A stretch of 64,000 bases of DNA. Origin: Spirirestis rafaelensis WJT71-NPBG6 (lineage in GTDB: Bacteria > Cyanobacteriota > Cyanobacteriia > Cyanobacteriales > Nostocaceae). Both the position numbers and the translations under genes were made by a program. Positions 27,009 through 36,972 of this stretch are shown here, one piece after another (position 1 is the stretch's first letter; the number at the start of each line of letters is the position of its first letter). The notes below the pieces were generated by a model. That model was not told where the DNA came from. It did no database searches and saw nothing but the letters and a program-made list of their open reading frames with translations. Where the stretch lies: contig JAHHID010000031.1 in NCBI GenBank assembly GCA_019359015.1, forward strand, positions 1 through 64,000. The letters are read 5' to 3'.

Positions 27009-27250
27009 GTAAAACTCCCCGCATTCGCATCCCGACCGAGGTGAGGAAATATGTATTTCAACGCGACAAATATCAATGTCAAAGCTGTGGTAAAACAAAT
27101 GACGAAACTGACCTCACTATTGACCATATTATACCCCTCGCTCGTGGTGGTCAAAATGATATCAGTAACTTACAAACTCTTTGCTTTACCTGCAACCTTC
27201 AAAAAACAGATAAAAGTGATCACCGCTTTCGGCGACATTTTGGTTTCTAA
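27005..27250 (+). CDS. HNH endonuclease
   Basis: An 81-residue single-domain nuclease: CQSCG zinc pair, DLTIDHIIPLARGG (catalytic His and the D/H pair), NLQTLCFTCN (second zinc pair and Asn), all in McrA-like HNH order. Start ATG 27005 overlaps the KGK stop by four bases. Target unknown; such small cyanobacterial HNH proteins are common. The KGK-HNH coupling is worth noting. Confidence 0.88.
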   Translation: MSKTPRIRIPTEVRKYVFQRDKYQCQSCGKTNDETDLTIDHIIPLARGGQNDISNLQTLCFTCNLQKTDKSDHRFRRHFGF

Positions 27251-27280
27251 GATAATATTGACTGTTAGTTTCTTGGCAAT

Positions 27281-27547
27281 ATGTCTAAAAACCTTAACAG
27301 TAACTCCCAAAAAGTTTCCAAAGTTACAACTTTTTTCTTTTGCTTTTTTGCGGTTACAGCTGTTTTGATAGCAGCTTTTCCCAAGCTATACGAAATCAAA
27401 ACAAAAGCCGGGATTGATTTAGCTCCAGGAATACACGCCGGTACTGTTTTTGAAAAATACAGCCACGGACTCTTCAAATGTGAGTGGCTTTATCCTTACC
27501 ATTGCGATCGCAAAGCGTCTTCAAAAAGTATTCACCATCGCATTTAA
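27281..27547 (+). CDS. Small single-pass membrane protein, unknown function
   Basis: An 88-residue protein with one N-terminal membrane helix (TTFFFCFFAVTAVLIAAFP) and a short soluble tail (IDLAPGIHAGTVFEKYSHGL, then CEWLYPYHCD with two cysteines). No family recognised. It starts 30 bases after the HNH gene and could be the last gene of the dynamin-KGK-HNH run. Confidence 0.55.
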   Translation: MSKNLNSNSQKVSKVTTFFFCFFAVTAVLIAAFPKLYEIKTKAGIDLAPGIHAGTVFEKYSHGLFKCEWLYPYHCDRKASSKSIHHRI

Positions 27548-27554
27548 GTAGAGA

Positions 27555-27632
27555 AAGATAAGGTAAAAGGTAAAAAGCAAAAAATGTTACTTTTACCTTT
27601 TACCTTTTTACTTTTACCTTATCTTTTATCCG
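27555..27632. terminator. Long hairpin between convergent genes
   Basis: Near-perfect inverted arms (AGATAAGGTAAAAGGTAAAA and TTTTTACTTTTACCTTATCT) fold over a short centre, with A- and T-runs on both sides. The position between the small membrane protein (plus) and the GH57 gene (minus) suits a bidirectional terminator; the right arm overlaps the GH57 stop region. Confidence 0.65.
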
Positions 27633-30283
27633 AACTGATTTAACCAAGGACTAACATCAACAGCTAACTTTTGTCCCAACTTCAGCAGATGACGACATTG
27701 ATTAATATCTTTGCTGTCGGCAAGGGTAGCCGCACACTGCGGTAATATTTGACTGTGCAAACAGCTAAAGTATAATTCCTGGGATCGCTCAAGACAAATG
27801 CCGATATTCATCTGATAGCCGATATCGATCAACCTTTCCAAACCTTGGATATCTGCATCAAATGTGCCGTTGGGATCGTGCAACAATTGCCAAAGCGATC
27901 GCAAAATCAATTGCTCTAACATCAGCTTGCCGTCGTGAATGTTCAACCGACAATGCAGATGTTTCGCTTCTTTGGCGATCGCCTCCAATTCTCCCAGATG
28001 ATTCGCGCTTTGTTGCGGCTCGGCGATGTCTTGCTCAAGCGCTCGCAATGTCATCATACACCGATGCCCTAACGCAATCTCTGCTGCCACCTGCAACTCT
28101 TGCGGTACTTCCAGTTGATCCCGGTGGAATGCCATCATGACACCGTAATTATCCCGGTAGGTTTGAGTATAAAGCTCATTTAACCGTGACAGCGTTTCCT
28201 GACTTAACAACCGCATAATTCGATGGCGTTCCTCAGCGAATAAGTTCTGCAAGCTGAAAGGTTCTTCGCCAAACAACTGCGTCATCGCCAAGATAGTATG
28301 CGCCGCACTCGCTTGTTCCAGCGCTCCAAACAGCTTTTCTTTTAACTGGCTATAACTACGTCTACCCTCAAACTGTTGAATGCAGCAATGAAAATCCCAG
28401 CCACCCAAATGCAGTACAGCAAAAACTAAATGTTCGCTTTCCCAGGTAATTTCTGATACTAGCTTGACTTGTCCCATCGCCAAAGTCAGCGATCCCAGGC
28501 GTTGCATTTGGTAATCTAGCTCATTTGCCGTGTAGCAATAAACCCGCTTTTGATAAGGATGCGGAAGCTTGCAGGAAGAATTATGGGTTTCTGTCGGTTT
28601 GCGATCGCTATTGCCAAATAATGAAGTAATCGCATAATGTGCCGCAACTTGGTTAAAGCCGACTTGCGCTGTTAGCACCAATTGGCGATAAATTTCGCCA
28701 GCATGCTTGAAGAGCTCAACGTTACTAGGGGCTAAACCAAGACGTTTGACAAAGCCTTTTTCTAACTGTACACCCGCCACATCTCCCGCCAATTCCATCG
28801 CCCGCGCCGCATAGCGCATAATCTGCGTTCCCTCTGGGCGGGAAATTTCTTCAAAAAACCAACCGCAACTAGTAAACATGAGCAAAGCATGACGCTGCAT
28901 TTCTAAAAGCCGTAATGCGTCTACTTGTTCGGCGGCTGTGAGTTTGTGAGTTTGATTGCGGCTGAGGAATCGGTTAATATTTGCCGGAGAGCGATCGCGC
29001 ATCACCTCAATATATTCATTTCTCGCTTGCCAGGGATCGTTGAAAAGCTGTCTGCCATACTCGTCATACACCTCAACTAAGCGATCCCGCAGCCAATTTA
29101 AAGCATCTCGCAACGGACGCCGCCATTTTTGATGCCAAACTCCCCCTTCACCACCACAACCGCAATCATCTTGCCATCTATCGACACCGTGGGCGCAACT
29201 CCATGCTGTGACTGGCTTTAATTCCACTTCCCAAGCTGGCGCTTCTAAGCTGAGGTAGTGGGCAAAGTTCGTTACTGTCCAACCTTGGCGAGGAAATTCT
29301 TCTATGAATGCGTAAGCGAGAGTTTTCTCAGTTCCCTTCTTGTGATGTCCAAAGGTTTCGCCATCGGTCGCTACAGAGATTAACTGTGCAGGGCGATGAT
29401 CCCCGCGCACCGCAGAACCAATGCGTCCTGTAAACTGACTGGAATTATAAACCACATCACTAAAACCCATATCCCGTGAGATGGGACCATCGTAGAAGAA
29501 GATATCGATATAGCGTTTCTCGTTTGACTCTTGAGTATCTTTCAAATAACAACGATAGGGGCGGGTAGAATCAATTTGAGCACCGCCAACTTCATGCCAT
29601 TCTGGATGTGGATTGTCGTTATTTGGTAGAGGACGACAACGTTGTGCTTGAGAAGGTGCGAGGACGATAAAACGAATGCCTTCAGCAACCAAAGCTTCTA
29701 AGGTTGCGTAATCTACCGCAGCTTCTGCTAACCACATACCTTCGGGATCGCGTCTAAAGCGGGATCGGAAGTCTTCCTTACCCCAGTGGATTTGAGTTTG
29801 TTTGTCCAGCGAATTGGCAAGAGGCATGATGATGTGATTGTATACTTGCGCGATCGCATTGCCATGACCGTTTAGGCGATCGCAACTTTTCCGATCCGCT
29901 TCTAAAATCCGTTGATAAACCTCCACATCATGGCGTTCTAGCCACGACATCAACGTCGGTCCTATATTAAAGCTGAAATACTCGTAATTATTCACGATCC
30001 CCTGCACTTCACCTCGGTTATTTAACACCCTGGCAAAGGCATTTGGGCGGTAACATTCCGAGTGAATCCGTTCATTCCAGTCATGGAAAGGTGCGGCTCC
30101 TGGTTGACGCTCAATCGCATCCAGATAAGGGTTTTCCCGTGGCGGTTGGTAAAAATGACCATGCACAGCTACGTAAACACCAGTAGCCGTTCTTAACGGG
30201 TCTGATAGCTCGGTGTATGCCGTGCTTTCGTTTGACATCGATGAGAAGCCAGCACTAGCCGGCATTTCAGCAGCTGAAGTCAT
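27626..30283 (-). CDS. GH57-like glycoside hydrolase with DUF3536
   Basis: An 885-residue protein. The N-terminal catalytic-type region shows VAVHGHFYQPPRENPYL, the GH57 opening, with NEYRIH-like HSECYRPNAF, VNNYEYFSFNIGPTL, PEGMWLAEAAVDYATL and SVATDGETFGHHKKG; the E in WLAE and D in ATDGE match the usual nucleophile and acid positions. The C-terminal half is DUF3536. Relatives act on alpha-1,4-glucans, but this subgroup is uncharacterised as far as I know. Cytoplasmic glycogen metabolism is inference. Confidence 0.85.
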   Translation of the reverse strand: MTSAAEMPASAGFSSMSNESTAYTELSDPLRTATGVYVAVHGHFYQPPRENPYLDAIERQPGAAPFHDWNERIHSECYRPNAFARVLNNRGEVQGIVNNYEYFSFNIGPTLMSWLERHDVEVYQRILEADRKSCDRLNGHGNAIAQVYNHIIMPLANSLDKQTQIHWGKEDFRSRFRRDPEGMWLAEAAVDYATLEALVAEGIRFIVLAPSQAQRCRPLPNNDNPHPEWHEVGGAQIDSTRPYRCYLKDTQESNEKRYIDIFFYDGPISRDMGFSDVVYNSSQFTGRIGSAVRGDHRPAQLISVATDGETFGHHKKGTEKTLAYAFIEEFPRQGWTVTNFAHYLSLEAPAWEVELKPVTAWSCAHGVDRWQDDCGCGGEGGVWHQKWRRPLRDALNWLRDRLVEVYDEYGRQLFNDPWQARNEYIEVMRDRSPANINRFLSRNQTHKLTAAEQVDALRLLEMQRHALLMFTSCGWFFEEISRPEGTQIMRYAARAMELAGDVAGVQLEKGFVKRLGLAPSNVELFKHAGEIYRQLVLTAQVGFNQVAAHYAITSLFGNSDRKPTETHNSSCKLPHPYQKRVYCYTANELDYQMQRLGSLTLAMGQVKLVSEITWESEHLVFAVLHLGGWDFHCCIQQFEGRRSYSQLKEKLFGALEQASAAHTILAMTQLFGEEPFSLQNLFAEERHRIMRLLSQETLSRLNELYTQTYRDNYGVMMAFHRDQLEVPQELQVAAEIALGHRCMMTLRALEQDIAEPQQSANHLGELEAIAKEAKHLHCRLNIHDGKLMLEQLILRSLWQLLHDPNGTFDADIQGLERLIDIGYQMNIGICLERSQELYFSCLHSQILPQCAATLADSKDINQCRHLLKLGQKLAVDVSPWLNQFG

Positions 30284-31135
30284 GTATCTTTATCCTAAAT
30301 CACTAAAAATTACAGTTGCGCTGTCGAAAATAAGAGCAAATATCGTTACCGCGCCATCTTCGCTTCGGTCGGTATAAACTACTACGAGAAAGAAGCTAAT
30401 ATTTGACTAAAGAAGTCTCAACTATAAAGGATGAAAAAGACATGTATAATTTGCTATAACCTTCATCGCTTTATAGGTGAGGTATTTTATTTTTCATACT
30501 TCATACTTTAGCCATCAGTTGACATATTCGCCTTAGTCTTGCGGGTCATCTGCGTTCTCGCTCCTTCGCACTTCCCGCAGGCATGAGTAAATTATTCATT
30601 ATCAAAAGCCTTAGTTAACGGGTTATTTGCTTTGCAGCCCGAAAAAACTTAATTGTCTTTTAATATATTAAACCCCATTTTTTGTGTAGAGTTCTGGCTC
30701 CAATTGATACTTTTGTAACAAAAGATTGCAAAAGCTGCACAAATCGCAAATTCATTTTACATATCTTCTAGCCAAAAAGTGCAAACACTAGAAACTCTGA
30801 GCCATTCTACCGCAGGGTAGAGAGTATCCTAGAGTCTAGTCTTTGAGAGTGCTGAGTGGGTAGTGGTTAGTGGTTAGTAGAAAGTGGGAATTTGAAGAAG
30901 GGAAAAGGGGAGGCAGTTCGTTGCCTATTTTCCACTCGGCAGGTTTTCGCTCTTAAGCTTAAGAGGGAAAAGCTGGCGAGAAAGTTGTAGCACTTGCGGT
31001 AAAAGGGATCGGGCAAGCGTGCCCTACCCACGCTCCAACGCTCCAACCAACACTTTCAATTCCCAGTCGTCGATTTCCGGATAGCTCACAACTCAGCACT
31101 CCTTTATGATTGATCCTCTCGAATTTAGGTAACAA
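30284..31135. other. Long intergenic region between divergent genes
   Basis: 852 bases with no supported gene or RNA. It holds promoters of the GH57 and antiporter genes, a short TAGTGGTTAGTGGTTAG heptamer run at about 30855, and several purine-rich patches (GGGAAAAGGGGAGG near 30900). Confidence 0.5.
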
Positions 31136-32221
31136 ATGTCCGGTAAAAACATTGTCTTTCTCGTTCTGTTATTATTTATCCCCGTTTCCTTAGCAGCCCA
31201 ATTTCTAAAGTGGGGAGAGTTGATAGTTTTCATCACTGCTGCACTAGCGATTCTGCCGTTAGCAGCTTGGATGGGTACAGCTACAGAAGAAATTGCTGTG
31301 GTAGTTGGTCCAACCCTAGGGGGATTATTAAACGCCACCTTTGGTAACGCCACAGAATTGATCATTGCTATAATTGCCCTGAAAGCTGGGTTAGTAAATG
31401 TAGTCAAAGCCAGTATAACCGGCTCGATTATTAGCAACTTACTACTTGTGATGGGTCTTTCTATGCTCTTGGGAGGACTTCGCTACAAAGAACAGACATT
31501 TCAGCCAATTGTGGCACGAGTAAATGCATCTTCTATGAATTTGGCAGTGATTGCGATTTTGTTGCCAACAGCTATGAACGTTACTTCTGTTGGAATTAAT
31601 CAACAAACTGTAGAAAATTTTTCTCTTGCCGTGGCGATAGTATTAATCGTAGTTTATGCTTTGACGTTGTTATTTTCGATGAAAACCCACGCTTATCTTT
31701 ATGAGGTGGGTTTAGTCGAGTCAGAGGAAACTCCTCATACCAAGCCAAATGTTTGGTTGTGGGGTGGGGTGCTGCTAGTGTGTACTCTTTTAGTGGCGCT
31801 TGAGTCAGAAATGTTGGTAGATTCTTTAGAAGTAGCCACATCCCAGCTAGGCTTAACGGCACTGTTTACAGGTGTGATTTTGGTTCCCATCGTCGGTAAC
31901 GCTGCTGAACATGCTACAGCAGTTACTGTGGCAATGAAAGATAAGATGGATCTTTCCGTTTCCGTGGCTGTGGGATCGAGTATGCAAATTGCTTTATTTG
32001 TCGCTCCTGTTTTAGTGATAGCAGGACGAGTGTTCGGTCAGCCAATGGATTTAAATTTTAATCCCTTTGAATTAGTGGCTGTGGCTGTATCGGTATTGAT
32101 TGCAAATTCTATTAGTTCTGATGGTAAATCCAATTGGCTAGAAGGCACATTATTGTTAGCTGCTTATACAGTGTTGGGCTTTGCCTTCTACTTCCATCCA
32201 GTAATAGATGGCATGGGTTAG
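31136..32221 (+). CDS. Ca2+/H+ antiporter, CAX family
   Basis: A 361-residue integral membrane exchanger with about 11 helices and the two CAX repeats: GGLLNATFGNATELIIAIIA in the first half and GNAAEHATAVTVAM in the second, each with the acidic residue needed for cation binding. A short acidic loop separates the halves (ESEETPH). It exports Ca2+ (or Na+ at high pH in some cyanobacterial members) in exchange for protons across the plasma membrane. ATG 31136 and the following terminator define a single-gene unit. Confidence 0.93.
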   Translation: MSGKNIVFLVLLLFIPVSLAAQFLKWGELIVFITAALAILPLAAWMGTATEEIAVVVGPTLGGLLNATFGNATELIIAIIALKAGLVNVVKASITGSIISNLLLVMGLSMLLGGLRYKEQTFQPIVARVNASSMNLAVIAILLPTAMNVTSVGINQQTVENFSLAVAIVLIVVYALTLLFSMKTHAYLYEVGLVESEETPHTKPNVWLWGGVLLVCTLLVALESEMLVDSLEVATSQLGLTALFTGVILVPIVGNAAEHATAVTVAMKDKMDLSVSVAVGSSMQIALFVAPVLVIAGRVFGQPMDLNFNPFELVAVAVSVLIANSISSDGKSNWLEGTLLLAAYTVLGFAFYFHPVIDGMG

Positions 32222-32292
32222 TTGTAAGGTCAACTCCCTAAGGTGAGAATTCGTTTCTTACTAGCGGATGAAAAAATTCGCTCAATATCAAT

Positions 32293-32318
32293 AGCGATGT
32301 CTGGCGACATCGCTTTTT
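32293..32318 (+). terminator. Rho-independent terminator of the antiporter gene
   Basis: The arms AGCGATGTC and GACATCGCT pair perfectly over a TGGC loop and run into TTTTT, 72 bases after the stop codon. Confidence 0.85.
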
Positions 32319-32963
32319 GTTACTTTAAATTTTGAAATGATAAACCCATTGAATCAAGCATTTTTTAGTGAGCATCTAAAAGTTGATTTTAATTCATTTA
32401 AGTTCAACATTTTGGGTATATTTACTTGTGAAACAAGTAATTTTTGTTTCCTGACAAAAATTAATAATTTTCTCATAAATGCTGTGGATTTTAAAAATAG
32501 CTTTTCGGCACTAAAGTATAAATTTGAGCATTAATACTCAGCAGTATTAACTGTTAAAGTTTAGCTGGGCAGCAAATTAACAATGCTTAGTAGTTGTAGT
32601 GAATGAGCTTGCAAAATTTGGGAAGCCAGGTTATAAATCTAACTTGATAATTGTTACATCCAATCACAAAAATTTCTGGTTGTCGGTATCTCCCAAAATA
32701 GCCCTTGGGTTACTTGACACGGAGAAAATTTTTCCTCTCAATGACAAAATATTAAATTGTACGTCTTTAGTTAGAGTGAAATTTATTCAGCAATAAGATA
32801 TGCGTAGAAAGGTGATGAAATTGATGGGTAAACAAAAAAGGTCAAGGTAAAGAGCAAAAATCTGCTTTTTTTTGCCTTAATATTGCTTTTTTGGAGTTTT
32901 TAGGCATTATCCAGTCAAAATTTCACCAAAAGCTCAAATCGAAAATTGATAACTGGGGTTCCC
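32319..32963. other. Leader region upstream of sucrose synthase
   Basis: About 645 bases of AT-rich DNA. Two short frames (32337-32534, 32599-32796) have no recognisable protein features. The segment probably holds the susA promoter and a long leader; CAAAAAAGGTCAAGGTAAAGAG near 32835 is a purine-rich patch with a T-rich complement just downstream. Confidence 0.45.
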
Positions 32964-35375
32964 ATGTCTGACTTGATTCATGCAGTCTTGAACAGTGAAG
33001 AAAAAAGCGATTTACGTTCGTTTATTAGCGAGTTACGCAGTCAAGAAAAAGGGTACTTGCTGCGGAACGATATCCTGAATGTCTATAGTGAATTTTGCTC
33101 TAAATACCAGAAGGAACAGCCTTCCTCGCTATTAGGGAAACTAATTTACTATACTCAGGAAATTATTCAGGACAATACAAATCTCTGTTTCATTTTTCGC
33201 CCAAAAATAGCTAGCCAAGAAGTTTATCGGGTGACGGAAGACTTGAGTGTGGAATCGATATCGGTGGACGAACTCTTGGATCTACGCGATCGCCTAGTAA
33301 ACCGATTTCATCCCCAAGAAGGCGACCTGCTAGAATTGGATTTTGGTCCGTTTTACGACTATACCCCGACAATTCGCGACCCGAAAAATATTGGCAAAGG
33401 GGTGCAGTACCTCAACCGTTATCTGTCCAGCAAGTTGTTCCAAGACCCGAAGGAATGGCTAGAAGGCTTGTTTAATTTCTTGCGTTTGCACCACTACAAC
33501 GGCATCCAACTGCTGATCAATAACAACATTCAAACACAGCAGCAACTTTCGGACCAAGTTAAAAAAGCTATCGGATTTGTAGGCGATCGCCCAAATGATG
33601 AACCCTACGAAGAATTCCGGTTTCAATTGCAAATGATGGGCTTTGAACCGGGTTGGGGTAACACCGCTTCTAGGGTGCGCGAAACCTTAGAAATTCTCGA
33701 TGAATTAATCGACTCTCCCGACCCCCAAACCCTAGAAGCCTTTATCTCTCGCATCCCGATGATTTTTAAAATCGTCTTGGTGTCAGCCCACGGTTGGTTT
33801 GGACAAGAAGGAGTTTTAGGACGTCCCGATACTGGTGGTCAGGTAGTTTACGTCCTCGACCAAGCAAAAACTCTTGAACAGCAGTTACAAGAAGATGCCA
33901 TTTTAGCTGGTTTAGAGAAACTCAATGTTGAGCCAAAAGTAATTATTCTCACCCGCTTGATACCCAACAGTGATGGCACTCTTTGTAACCAACGTTTAGA
34001 AAAAGTTTATGGCACCGAAAATGCCTGGATTTTGCGCGTACCTCTGCGGGAATTTAATCCCAACATGACGCAAAACTGGATTTCTCGATTTGAGTTTTGG
34101 CCCTATCTAGAAACTTTCGCTATTGATTCGGAAAAAGAATTGCTGGCAGAATTTCAAGGTAAACCTGACTTAATTGTGGGTAACTATACTGATGGAAATT
34201 TGGTGGCGTTTCTCTTGGCGCGGCGTCTAAAAGTAACACAGTGTAACATTGCCCACGCTTTAGAAAAGTCCAAATATTTGTTTAGTAACTTGTACTGGCA
34301 AGATTTGGAGGAAAAATATCATTTTTCGTTGCAGTTTACTGCTGATTTGATTGCGATGAATGCTGCTAACTTCATCATCAGCAGCACCTACCAAGAAATT
34401 GTCGGCACGCCCGATAGTGTGGGACAATATGAGTCTTACAAATCCTTCACCATGCCAGATTTGTATCATGTGGTGAATGGAATTGAACTGTTTAGTCCCA
34501 AGTTTAATGTAGTACCACCGGGAGTGAATGAAAAAGCTTACTTCCCCTACACACGGCATGAAGACCGCGTAGAGAGCGATCGCCTGAAAATTGAAGAAAT
34601 GCTCTTTACTTTGGACGATTCCTCACAAATATTTGGCACACTCGAGGACCCCAACAAGCGTCCGCTGTTTTCAATGGCACGTCTAGACCGCATTAAGAAC
34701 ATGACAGGTTTAGCCGAATGCTTTGGTCAAAGTAAAGAATTGCAAGAGCATTTCAACTTAATTTTAATCGCCGGGAAGTTGCGAGTTGAAGAATCAGACG
34801 ACAACGAAGAACGCGACGAAATTATCAAACTCTACAACATCATCGAGGAATACAATCTCCAAGGCAAGATTCGTTGGTTAGGTGTGCGTTTGTCTAAAGG
34901 TCAATCTGGTGAAGTTTACCGAGTAATTGCTGACCATCAAGGAGTCTTTGTCCAGCCAGCTTTATTTGAAGCTTTCGGTTTGACTATTTTGGAAGCGATG
35001 ATTTCCGGATTACCAACTTTTGCCACTCAGTTTGGTGGTCCTTTGGAAATTATCCAAAATAAAGTTAATGGCTTTTACATTAACCCCACAAATTTAGAAG
35101 ATACAGCCGAGAGAATTCTCGAATTTGTGCTGAAATGCGAACAAAATCCTAATTATTGGAATGAAATTTCTCAGCAAGCTATTAACCGAGTTTACAGCAC
35201 CTACACCTGGAAAATTCACACTACCAAGCTGTTATCATTAGCACGGATTTATGGCTTCTGGAACTTTAACTCTAAGGAAAATCGGGAGGATTTATTGCGC
35301 TACCTTGAGACTTTGTTCTATTTGATTTACAAGCCAAGGGCACAAGCAATTTTAGAGGAGCATAAGCATCGGTAA
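32964..35375 (+). CDS. susA: Sucrose synthase
   Basis: An 803-residue GT4-family enzyme, the usual length, that reversibly converts sucrose and (A/U)DP to fructose and (A/U)DP-glucose in the cytoplasm. The N-terminal regulatory part is followed by VLVSAHGWFGQEGVLGRPDT, NVVPPGVNEKAYFPYT, the donor-site SMARLDRIKNMTGLAE and PALFEAFGLTILEAM (ExxFGLTxxE). In filamentous cyanobacteria SusA cleaves sucrose and links it to glycogen and, in heterocysts, to nitrogen fixation. ATG 32964 (MSDLIHAV) is chosen over 32946 because the family begins there. Confidence 0.95.
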   Translation: MSDLIHAVLNSEEKSDLRSFISELRSQEKGYLLRNDILNVYSEFCSKYQKEQPSSLLGKLIYYTQEIIQDNTNLCFIFRPKIASQEVYRVTEDLSVESISVDELLDLRDRLVNRFHPQEGDLLELDFGPFYDYTPTIRDPKNIGKGVQYLNRYLSSKLFQDPKEWLEGLFNFLRLHHYNGIQLLINNNIQTQQQLSDQVKKAIGFVGDRPNDEPYEEFRFQLQMMGFEPGWGNTASRVRETLEILDELIDSPDPQTLEAFISRIPMIFKIVLVSAHGWFGQEGVLGRPDTGGQVVYVLDQAKTLEQQLQEDAILAGLEKLNVEPKVIILTRLIPNSDGTLCNQRLEKVYGTENAWILRVPLREFNPNMTQNWISRFEFWPYLETFAIDSEKELLAEFQGKPDLIVGNYTDGNLVAFLLARRLKVTQCNIAHALEKSKYLFSNLYWQDLEEKYHFSLQFTADLIAMNAANFIISSTYQEIVGTPDSVGQYESYKSFTMPDLYHVVNGIELFSPKFNVVPPGVNEKAYFPYTRHEDRVESDRLKIEEMLFTLDDSSQIFGTLEDPNKRPLFSMARLDRIKNMTGLAECFGQSKELQEHFNLILIAGKLRVEESDDNEERDEIIKLYNIIEEYNLQGKIRWLGVRLSKGQSGEVYRVIADHQGVFVQPALFEAFGLTILEAMISGLPTFATQFGGPLEIIQNKVNGFYINPTNLEDTAERILEFVLKCEQNPNYWNEISQQAINRVYSTYTWKIHTTKLLSLARIYGFWNFNSKENREDLLRYLETLFYLIYKPRAQAILEEHKHR

Positions 35376-35466
35376 GAAATCAAGAGTCAATAGTCAAGGC
35401 TCGGTAACATAGTTAATGTTTTCTTTCTAAACTCTGGACTTTTGGACTCTTGACTCTTTGACTCCC

Positions 35467-35496
35467 GTAGAGACGCCATATTCCTCGCGTCTCTAC
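35467..35496. repeat. GTAGAGACGC-family palindrome, diverged centre
   Basis: GTAGAGACGC and GCGTCTCTAC arms flank ten bases. It lies between susA and the convergent peptidoglycan-binding gene. Confidence 0.75.
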
Positions 35497-35505
35497 AACT
35501 CCTAA

Positions 35506-36213
35506 CTATTTTGTTAACTCGCGCCAAGTTCTAAATCCAACAACTCCATCCACACCTAAATATCGCCGATTTTGAAAGGCTTTGACAGCACTCTCTGTTA
35601 GCGCACCAAAAGCTCCATCAACTCGAACAGCATAGCCGTTAGATAATAATAAGCGTTGCAAAACTTTGACAGAAATACCTGAGCTACCAAAACCCAGAAT
35701 TGGCAGATTTTGGTTAATAAATTTTGGTCTTAGTTTTGGCGATTCTCCTTTGGAGACACTTCTCCTGACGGAGACGCTACGCGAACGTGAACGCGCAAGA
35801 ACTGACTCATCACTACTTTGTTCATCAGAAAAAGGACTAACTGGAATTTCTTCGCGAACTAGAGAATTTACAGCAGCGACAGCTGAAATTTCCCCCAGCA
35901 TCCAGTCTTTTAGGGTGGCATCCTTTTTTACACCGTAAAAATTAGATGGTATTGAATTAGCTTTTTCCGTAACATTACTTAGCCTTTTTTGCTGATCTTC
36001 ATTCATATCTGAGTGGGCGAATAGGAGATTACCATCTAGCTGTATGAATTCAGGCGGTGTGATTTCAGTAGCGGGAACGACCTCATCTGAAGGTTCTTCT
36101 GCTGACTGCGGCACCGGATTGTCTAACTGAAATAATGGCTCTACGGGTAACTTGGGCAAAGACGGTTGTCCTGTTGTTAAGACACCAGTCATCAGCAGAC
36201 CAATATGACTCAT
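35506..36213 (-). CDS. Peptidoglycan-binding domain protein with repeat-derived insert
   Basis: A 235-residue protein. The C-terminal 70 residues are a PG_binding_1 domain (SVKVLQRLLLSNGYAVRVDG, FGALTESAVKAFQ, DGVVGFRTW). The N-terminal 150 residues are acidic and proline-rich with no recognised domain. The stretch LARSRSRSVSVRRSVSKGES is encoded by a palindromic repeat (35743-35796), whose relative lies at about 23753. A shorter paralogue without this insert is at 36973. It may bind cell wall or cortex; no enzyme domain is present. Confidence 0.75.
   Translation of the reverse strand: MSHIGLLMTGVLTTGQPSLPKLPVEPLFQLDNPVPQSAEEPSDEVVPATEITPPEFIQLDGNLLFAHSDMNEDQQKRLSNVTEKANSIPSNFYGVKKDATLKDWMLGEISAVAAVNSLVREEIPVSPFSDEQSSDESVLARSRSRSVSVRRSVSKGESPKLRPKFINQNLPILGFGSSGISVKVLQRLLLSNGYAVRVDGAFGALTESAVKAFQNRRYLGVDGVVGFRTWRELTK
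35743..35796. repeat. Palindromic short repeat within the peptidoglycan-binding gene
   Basis: TCTCCTTTGGAGA and TCTCCTGACGGAGA hairpins followed by CGCTACGCGAACGTGAACG. The same motif type occurs at about 23753-23780. It translates without a stop into a Ser/Arg-rich linker. Confidence 0.7.
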
Positions 36214-36292
36214 CGTATTTCATTTTACTAACACCCATATTTCCTTTGACAGACAAAATAGTTGTTCCTCAGGAATAATGCGTAGCTATAAT

Positions 36293-36441
36293 AGGACTTA
36301 CGCAAGCGTCACAATATAAGGTCAACTGGCACATATATTTCAATTTGCCGTAAATGCTTGTAAGCATTGATTTATAAACCTTAGAGCCATATTAATTCTA
36401 TGTGACAGTTTTCAGATAAATGTGCCAGTTGCGTAAGTCCT
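36293..36441. mobile_element. MITE-like element with 13-bp terminal inverted repeats
   Basis: The left end AGGACTTACGCAA and right end TTGCGTAAGTCCT are exact inverted repeats 149 bp apart, and CTGGCACAT recurs just inside both ends. TATA stands just outside both ends. No transposase gene lies inside. The AGGACTTACGCA terminus is common among cyanobacterial insertion-sequence derivatives, from memory. The rest of the 759-bp gap (36214-36972) is AT-rich without a gene. Confidence 0.7.
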
Positions 36442-36972
36442 GTATAAGTTAAAAAAATGTAATTATTTTGGCGATAAAATCATTTATTAAGTATTTGCAC
36501 TTGTAATATCTGGCTCAGAAAAATGTGGGATAGACCGATAATTAGATTATTCACACACAAATATTGTCTAGAAATTCTCAGGATTTTATCCCTAAATCTC
36601 TAAAGTCGTGACTCTTGTTTAATGAGCCAATTATTAGATTTTGTGCAATTTTATCTGCTCTTGGCAAAATTATTCTGTCAAACCTATTACCTATCAATAT
36701 GCTTGAGGGCATATTATAGCTTAGAGTGGTAGGTGAGGAAAATTTTTATAGCTGATAAGTAGGTAGGTTTAATTAAACTAAAGATAGTGCGTAATTTTAT
36801 ATTGAATTATGTTCACCTACTAAAAGTAGCATGAATAAATTTTAAATAGTAATCACAAAATAAATAATTGTGTATTAATTCTCTTGTTATAAAATACAAT
36901 ACATTCTAACTCCCAACCTCTTATCTGATTGATGGGCTAATAACTTTTAATTTTTAATTTTTTAATTGTTAA

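Noticed and set aside
32337-32796. Two 65-codon frames between the antiporter gene and susA
   Set aside because: AT-rich, no recognisable motif, no clear ribosome-binding site; more likely chance frames in a leader.
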